Assembly: GCF_002865645.1 (NCBI RefSeq)
Contig: NW_020194515.1
Coordinates: 806,001 to 870,000 of the forward strand
DNA: 64,000 nt
Source of the DNA: Hyaloscypha bicolor E
Taxonomy: Eukaryota > Ascomycota > Leotiomycetes > Helotiales > Hyaloscyphaceae
Direction: 5' to 3'
Shown here: positions 57,754 to 64,000 of the stretch, one piece after another
Position numbering within the stretch: position 1 is the stretch's first letter
Layout of the letters: the number at the start of each line of letters is the position of its first letter
The notes under the pieces: generated by a model
Seen by the model: the letters and a program-made list of their open reading frames with translations, nothing else
Databases searched by the model: none
What the model was told of the DNA's origin: nothing
Program-made: the position numbers and the translations under genes

Positions 57754-60164
57754 AAGAGCTCTTGTCGAAGATCATCGAAGAAACAACGCCGCGATCATCA
57801 ACCAACTTCGAAAACAAAGAGAGGAACCCTTCCGAGATCGAAATTTTCAGATATATTTTGGTCCTTATCCCCTTGCACGCGATCCTATTCCCCTTTTTAG
57901 ATCCACAACTTGGTTCTACCCAATTGGGAGGGCTCCTGAGCATGGAACATATCCAGGATTTTGCAATATGTGCACGGCAGTTTACTGCAAGGCGACTTAC
58001 ACTACGGCTTTGGCCCAATGTTCAACTTCATCTTCGAGCGCTCGTTGAATCTCGACCCAACGCGCAGGGATACCTTCACTGGCTCGAAATCAGATTTGCT
58101 TGGTTCTTCGTAAAGCTCGCTGGCATGAAGGATGCGCAAATTACAACCCAACAAATTCTCAGCATTCACCAAGCGGCAATTGAGGCCGCTGAAGCCTTCA
58201 ATCGTACGGGCTCTGTCAAGAGAAACGGGAACGACAGCAGAGACCATCGCTTCATTAGTGGCCAGCAAGTCGAGTCTTTCAAGATCAAGCCTCTTCTCCG
58301 TGCTCTCATAATCATCATCGTTAAGAGAATAGACAGACCCTTTCTCAATGCTTTACAAAGAATGTGACTTCACGAAGCAAGAGATCCGTTTGGTGCGTAC
58401 GGGGCTTGCAGTCAGATTGAGTCAACCCATCACATTTGACAACCTAACCATTATCGACAAAATTAACGAGAAGGAAGTTGTCACAATATTCTCTGAGGCT
58501 ATTGATTTGTCATGGATTGGAATAGACGGGGGGTTTAATATCCCTCGAACGCGGTTGGCAAGGATGTAGTTGTACTTGAACTTCGGAGACATTCGAAGAT
58601 GGTAGTCCCTATGTGTACGACAAGTGGAGGGAATATTCTGAGAAGCAGGGAGGGCAGCCTGTGAAATTTTGACTTGTTGTGGGACACTGCAAATGAGTGC
58701 CGCTTTTTCTGTCCCTCGCGAGAGTCCTCTTTCTTGCAGGGGTCGAGGTCTGTTGTGACGTCAGCGTCACATGACCTGGCCCTAGCGTGGCACCCTGTAC
58801 TTAGCTCGAGCTCCCCGCTCCTCTCTTCTTTTCTCCCTTTAGACGTTACATACACACCCAAAAAGAGCTGTTTACCAGACCAGGTCTTCAGCCCAGGGAC
58901 GTGATACCTGGGCAGCATTTCAGAAGCGGCCACTTAGGCTTCATGACTGTACGGAATCCAGTTCTGATTCTTAAAATTTCGGCTGCGGAAAACGAAAGAA
59001 ACAGCTCAGAAACTGTCCTCTGCACAACACGCTCAGCCTTCTGGAAAATAAGAGCTTCTCCTGCATGTGAAAAGCACATCTAAAACTCTTGCCGACCTTG
59101 AGAGAAGACCTTACTTGCTCCCCTATCTCACAACTTCCGCATTGACATTCAATTACGACGTCATCGACTTCATTCGCCTGCACATCTGCTCGTATTCAGA
59201 CGGGCAACTTGGAGCGAGGTTGAAATATGCAGTGTCAACGGCATGACCTCACTAGAGGGAGAAACTATTGGACTCCCGAGATCTCTGTATCAAAGCAACA
59301 GAAAGGAACATTAGGCGAGAATTAGATAAACAAGTTGGGGGTTCTTTGGAGAAAAGGGTAGCGTCACGTGACATGGCTCAACCCGCATATCCGAAATTTC
59401 AGACCCCAATTCTCTTCTTATATCGACTTCAAACAAACAACGTCTTGAAGGCATGCAATCTCACCCGAAGGTGTAGACGAGCACCTCCTGATCTCCATCA
59501 GCGATCCTCTCGCGTCGATCCTACCGTAACGTCTGAAACCATCCCACTCTGCGCGGTCCGCCTGAAGATAAACAATCGCATATTCCCAAGATTGATGATA
59601 GAGGAAGGAGGTATTTTGCAACACTCTCCTGCTGACGACGTGCAAAATGCGGCGAAGGGCTGGTCGTCTCTGCCCGCGCGGCGGTTTCACTGCCGCCAAG
59701 GGTCTATGCAATGAAGCGCCAGCCAAAAATACCATAGCCAATCAACCCGCTGTCGCAACTCGAAGCGAGCATCGCCAAGTTTCCAATCCGGACGCTCCCG
59801 CCTCCCCACATCACGATGCAGATATCTCACTGGACCAGAGACCACATGGGCGCGTCGCTAATACGCTACCTTAAGCCTCTGAGCGAGAAGGGGAAATAGA
59901 TCTGACACAGTCCCATCGAAGCGCGCTGGGCGAATATCTCCAGCAGGGATCCAAACCCAACGACCTGCGGAGTACAGAAGTAGCCTATTTCCTATTTATG
60001 TCTATGTGCAGCGTCTAAAGTAAGATACAAGAAGTACTTGTATTGTTTCGTTTCCTCACTTCTTTTGTTCTGAGAATATTTTCGACAGGTTGATCCAGTC
60101 TTTTCACGTGTTTTAATTTCCATCGGTCCTTTGACAAGAAGCCTCTATAATACATATCAGTACG
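57754..60164. other. Unassigned region with overlapping ORFs
   Basis: A 266-codon plus ORF (57567-58367), a further plus ORF (58348-58569) and a minus ORF (58002-58268) overlap. None has a domain that I recognise, and the region may contain one decayed or unusual gene. From 58570 to 60164 nothing was recognised. Confidence 0.35.
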
Positions 60165-60884
60165 ATGTCGGAAACCAAGTCTGAAGTCGTGGCCGAAACC
60201 TCCAGTTTTGACGCTCCTACTCTCACTCATCAGAAGAGCAACAGGATGGCTCGCGTAGTCGAGTCTGCTGGTATTGGGCTGACGATTCTCGCCCTGCTCG
60301 CAGCGATCACCATCGTGGTCACGGCTGCTGATGCCCTCGCCGTCTACAACACCACATCTCTGCCCGGGGATCATTCATATCTACTCCCGCTCTGGCCCGC
60401 GGACTTCAACATGCGGCCGTCCGTGGCATTGGTCACCTGCGGTTCAGTCATCGTTCTCACCAGCGCCAGCTCGTTGATCGTGAGCAAAGTCTCAGCTGTA
60501 ACTCCCCTCTTCTCAACTCAGTACAATCCTAATATTTATCCCAAATAGGTCCGCAAAGCCCCATTCATCCACCGCTCAATTGGCTTCGTCGGCCCAACCA
60601 TCTGCCTCATCGCCGGTCTCGTCGCAACATCCTTCTTCTACGGAGTCAACGCTTCAAGCACTACCTACACACTGCACAGCTGGTCCTGCCAATGGTCGCC
60701 CGTTACGATGAATGTGAAGCCACACTGGGATGTTCTCTGCAGAGAGACGACGGCTGCGATATACTTGATGGTCATGATGATACCACTGGAGATTTTGGTG
60801 CTTGGGTCGGTGGCGTATAGCTCTTTTGCGGGGCAGAAGCAGATGTTTGAGAGGGAGAGGAAGGGTAGCCCCACCATGTCTTGA
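60165..60884 (+). CDS. Four-TM membrane protein, unknown function
   Basis: Exons 60165-60479 and 60549-60884 (donor GTGAGC, acceptor AATAG) give 216 residues. The N-terminus is soluble (about 40 residues). Four hydrophobic helices follow: GIGLTILALLAAITIVVTA, SVALVTCGSVIVLTSAS, FVGPTICLIAGLVATSFF and AAIYLMVMMIPLEILVLGSV. The loop after TM3 contains two cysteines (WSCQW, VLCRE). The layout is like fungal MARVEL-like or tetraspan proteins without a clear family signature. Start and splice are well supported; the function is unknown. Confidence 0.8.
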
Positions 60885-62011
60885 AGGATCTCAGCAGGGA
60901 ACATCCGATGATGTTGAGTAAAGCTGAAGAGAAGGCATAGATGGGATGGAACAGAGAGCGATCGAAGCTGTCTGAGGAGATTTGAAAGAAGTCATGTACA
61001 GTACCGGTAGACTCGGCACTTGTTATCATTGGTAATTAACCCAAGGGGCGTTCAATGGGAGAACTTTACAAGCTGTCCTGGATCTCTCTAACGATCCATA
61101 CCAACCCACCGAGTCGTAAAGCTCATGGCACTATTTCGAGTCCCAAGTGGGAATGAAAATTATCTTCTGGTGGCTTCTTGTTCCGCAGACAGAAGGGACA
61201 TTCGAATGCAACCATTCCAGGTTCAATATTCCACTTCGGAGTCCACGCTCGAAGCCGGTAGTTCTTTCCCTTTTCCAACATCAAGTCTTCCACATTGGGT
61301 GACCCAACTCAATCATTTCTACGTACTCTTCCCCCCTCTTGTGGCGCATTTCCCCATCATGCAGCACCTTCCCACCTGTTCGCCGAGGTCAAGGAACCAC
61401 CATCGCTGTTCTTGCAGCGATCAAAGCGCTGCCGGGCTCCGAGTTTGCCCCACCCACGTCCTGGCGGGAGCACCTCGTTCAATCCTCATTCCATCATCAT
61501 CCCTCTTCAGATGAACAGTCTCACTTATATCCGATTGGGACATCAGATATATACCCCGGGTATCTCGCAACAAGATCGTAGTGGAAAGGTTCCGCGAGAG
61601 AGTGCAGATTCGAGGTGGGATCGAGCAGACCCGCGAGCCGCTCAGGCCCCTCAGAATCTTAGACTTCGAGCTTCTCCTCAATGTGCTTCTCTGCGCTGTA
61701 CAAGCACTGCTCGGCGAAAATGCGCCATTGCGGAGATCCAAGATGGATCTTCCTGGCCAGGGTTCTCCTCACGTTCGTTCGGAATGTTTTCTTAGTGCTG
61801 TTTGTGTGCAACCTAATCTTGCAGGAGACCGCCACATGTTCGGCTTCAAACGTCTTGTAGTCGAGAACGGATCCCTCAGAGGTCCGTTCGTGTCTGTTTT
61901 CTCTCCTTGGTATAAAGTTTCGATCCCATGGATTAAATATCCTTTCCCTGTCCTCCCCACGTTTTTGGACCTCCATTACCTGCTTCTTGTTTCGCTCAAT
62001 ATCGGACCACC
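60885..62011. other. Intergenic, no gene recognised
   Basis: About 1.1 kb. Overlapping ORFs (61125-61514, 61295-61795, 61581-62036 plus; 61659-61976 minus) have no recognisable domain. Confidence 0.4.
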
Positions 62012-62575
62012 ATGTATTCGGGATTTTGCTTCTTGACTATTCGCTTCTTTATAGTCATTGCGGGTGCAGCTTCAAACCTTAATCTCACCGAGATTCTGGC
62101 ACGGGCCCCTTCATGTGGCGTGAGTTTTGCTTTCAGAGGCTTTCCACATCACTGACCTAATATAGTACGGATGTTTTACAACGGCCCTGTATTCATGACC
62201 AACCTTGCTCACCGATCTTTTATCGTCATGCTCCAACGTCACTCTACAATCCTCCTACCCAGTCTACATTCAAGGCAAATGCAACCTCACTGAACTACAG
62301 TGCATGTAATACTCTTTCTAGCCTATACATCGTTCTGATGAAAGCAGAGATCGGCACCCTCCACAGCGAGCTCCGCAGCGGAGTGGCTGTCGAGAGTAAA
62401 GCTTGGGCTTTTGCCATTGTCGCACTCGTTTCTAGACCCTTAGCTTTGATCGCCGTAATTTTTCGAATATACTCCCGGTACACCATTGCTCGACATCTTG
62501 GAGCAGACGGCTAGGTTGTTGTTGCGGCCACAGCACCACTAAAGCGATGTGCACCAAATGTTTATGGGAAACTAT
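62012..62575 (+). pseudogene. CFEM/PTH11-type receptor relic
   Basis: The ATG at 62012 gives a signal-peptide-like start (FFIVIAGAASNLNL), then TEILARAPSCG, a GTGAGT...ATAG intron (62120-62165) and YGCFTTALYS followed by a TGA. The same frame continues with SCSNVTLQSS and GKCNLTEL, which is the cysteine pattern of a CFEM domain. Further on, ALIAVIFRIYSRYTIARHLG, GADG*VVVAATAPLK matches the first TM and loop of PTH11-like receptors, with a Trp codon turned into TAG. The other TMs are missing. A short broken remnant of a cell-surface GPCR. Confidence 0.78.
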
Positions 62576-62942
62576 TTGCCAAGAACGGTCAATTCAGGTG
62601 GAGGTGAAATCTGAATGGGTAAAGAGACAGCGAGCGACTTGCCACTGGTCTCGATGGATCTGAGGTGAGTGGATCGTAGTTTCACGTAGAAGTGACTCGA
62701 GGAAGTTTAACGAATATGTAGTAGAGCACAAAGTTTCATTAGCTGCCTTATTTACTCAAATTCATCAAATTGCTTTTTATTGAAAAGCCTCAAGGAGCAT
62801 GATGATCTATAAATAACCTCCCGTTTCTTGTGGCTGAAAAGTAAGCCACCCGAGCTCGAGCTGAATGACCTCTTGGACCTCGAGCATTCTCCTCGCTGAG
62901 ATCTCACACTCATCGAGACTTCCCCGGAGAAATCATCGCAGA
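62576..62942. other. Intergenic before the HET gene
   Basis: About 370 bp between the receptor relic and the HET gene start. No coding signal apart from an in-frame upstream extension of the HET gene from 62865. Confidence 0.4.
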
Positions 62943-64000
62943 ATGCTCTGGAAGTTCAAATATAAGCCTCTCAAGGAAGGCGAAATTCGAATCATCGAGC
63001 TGTTTCCTGGCTCAAGGAGGCAACCGATATGGTGCAGACTCTTACATGTACTTGCCAGCGACTTTGGCGACTACGAAGCTGTTTCATACACATGGGGACC
63101 AGAACCGGCCGAACGTAGGATTTGGATTGAGGGGCAATATCCATGTTAGGCCCAATCTCGAAGCTGCGCTTCGGGAATTCCGTCACGCCAGTCACGGTGC
63201 GTCGAACGAATTAAAACCAATACCAGTCTTTCCGGTGTCGAAACCAGTCTCGAAAGATCCGGGATATTTAGTAATAGAAGAGGTCTTGGAGCAAGGTGCG
63301 CCTCCTGGGACTCCTCGACGGCTCTGGATCGATGCTATCTGTATCAACCAGGAAGACTTTTCAGAGCGGAATCAACAGATAAGGCTTATGTGCAGCATCT
63401 ACAGCAGGTGCAAGAGGCTGCTTGTCTGGTTTGGCTCGGAAGACGAACAGAGTGATCTTGCCATGGACTTCCTCAACTACTTCGTAGTCTACGACGAAAA
63501 CTGGGATGAAGGCGGCTCGGCTTTCAGGGCTTGGGCAAAAGTCATCCTTGACTCGCCATTTCTCCACATAATCCTAGCGTCCGTTGACGGCCTGCTGGGC
63601 CGGCCGTGGTTTACACGTACATGGGTTCTCCAGGAGTCTTCTCTGGGTGGTGATTACAAGACTGTCTATCAGTGCGGGAGGAAATATACATCTAATATAG
63701 CTATGGCTATGGTTGCATCTCGACACGACCAGCTATACGCTTTGGTTATGGAGCGGCACCATCCAGTCGCCGCCCGTCTCTCGAACACCGCGAGGTTCAA
63801 ACAACTTTACGAGACGAGAAATGGCGCGAACCGTAATGCTACCGGCCCGGAGAAAACTCGGTGGAAATGGCTTGAGGACCGGTATTCCCGAACTGTTACG
63901 GCAAATCTGCTTTTCTGGCTTGGAACCAATCGTCATTCGCTTGCGATCGACCCTAGAGACAAAGTCTTCGCAGTACTTGGGATTGTGGAGCAAATGATGG
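62943..64000 (+). pseudogene. HET-domain gene with an early frameshift, 3' end outside window
   Basis: Starts MLWKFKYKPLKEGEIRIIEL, then FGDYEAVSYTWG, and hits a TAG at 63147. Immediately before it the frame changes: a one-base shift at about 63136-63142 would give HVRPNLEAALREFRH. From there the second frame is open to the right edge and carries the HET motifs RLWIDAICINQEDFSERNQQ, RLLVWFGSE and GRPWFTRTWVLQE, then DPRDKVFAVLGIV. It is otherwise a normal HET protein (the C-terminal half lies beyond the window). A single indel, if real, makes it inactive; a sequencing error cannot be ruled out. An in-frame ATG at 62865 is an alternative start. Confidence 0.82.

Noticed and set aside
57567..58367. 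266-codon plus ORF as a confident gene
   Set aside because: Its first part is the antisense of an acidic low-complexity run, and no domain or splice context supports it; left as unassigned.
61125..61976. Overlapping ORFs on both strands as genes
   Set aside because: No recognisable domain, no consistent splice sites and composition typical of random open frames.

Overview
The window is nuclear DNA from a filamentous ascomycete (Pezizomycotina). Genes are separated by 0.3-2 kb spacers and carry short GT-AG introns of about 45-70 nt with CTAAC/CTGAC-like branch sites. The families are typical of these moulds: HET-domain proteins, a Ste3-type pheromone receptor, a fungal ubiquitin-like (ULD) protein, 2EXR proteins, a highly reducing polyketide synthase (PKS) remnant and a CFEM/PTH11-type receptor remnant. 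The exact class cannot be fixed from the sequence; Leotiomycetes or a relative is only a guess. No tRNA, rRNA or CRISPR was found. Gene models below were spliced by hand.

Layout. 0-5 kb: a choline/amino-acid permease cut by the left edge (-) and a complete eight-exon Xi-class glutathione transferase (-). 5.8-8.3 kb: a ULD-domain protein (+). 9.1-9.6 kb: an AT-rich, repeat-flanked element. 9.9-12.1 kb: an ankyrin-repeat protein (+). 12.5-24 kb is a decayed zone: an ABC-B transporter relic with an inverted internal piece, a 473-bp TIR element bounded by TA, a PKS collapsed to KS start plus ACP end, an intact ABM-like monooxygenase (-), an intact 2EXR gene beside a broken copy, and a frameshifted amidohydrolase (-). 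24.6-27.0 kb: an intact copper amine oxidase (+). 27.2-28.0 kb: another TIR-bounded element. 30-34.3 kb: Gtr2/RagC GTPase (-) and a MIF-like tautomerase (-). 36.4-37.4 kb: a secreted CE1 acetyl xylan esterase (+). 39.4-41.8 kb: a polytopic membrane protein (+) and a 53-residue one-pass membrane protein (+). 42.6-47.7 kb: small glycine-zipper-like and hydrophobic ORFs, an intact HET protein (-) and a 5'-truncated HET relic (+). 48.1-49.6 kb: a broken histidine acid phosphatase (+). 50-57 kb: a Ste3 pheromone receptor (-), an HSL-type alpha/beta hydrolase (-) and a coiled-coil membrane protein (-). 60.2-60.9 kb: a four-TM membrane protein (+). 62-64 kb: a broken CFEM/PTH11-like receptor and a frameshifted HET gene running off the right edge.

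How it fits together. Housekeeping genes (Gtr2, Ste3, GST, MIF, membrane proteins) form stable islands. Between them lie families that turn over quickly: incompatibility-type (HET, ankyrin, ULD), secondary metabolism (PKS, ABC, ABM) and catabolism (amidohydrolase, amine oxidase, histidine phosphatase). At least eight relics were found, several next to TIR elements. I saw no clear new defence system. The most striking structures are the dead PKS/transporter locus with its neighbouring TIR element, the TIR families, and two small-protein loci.
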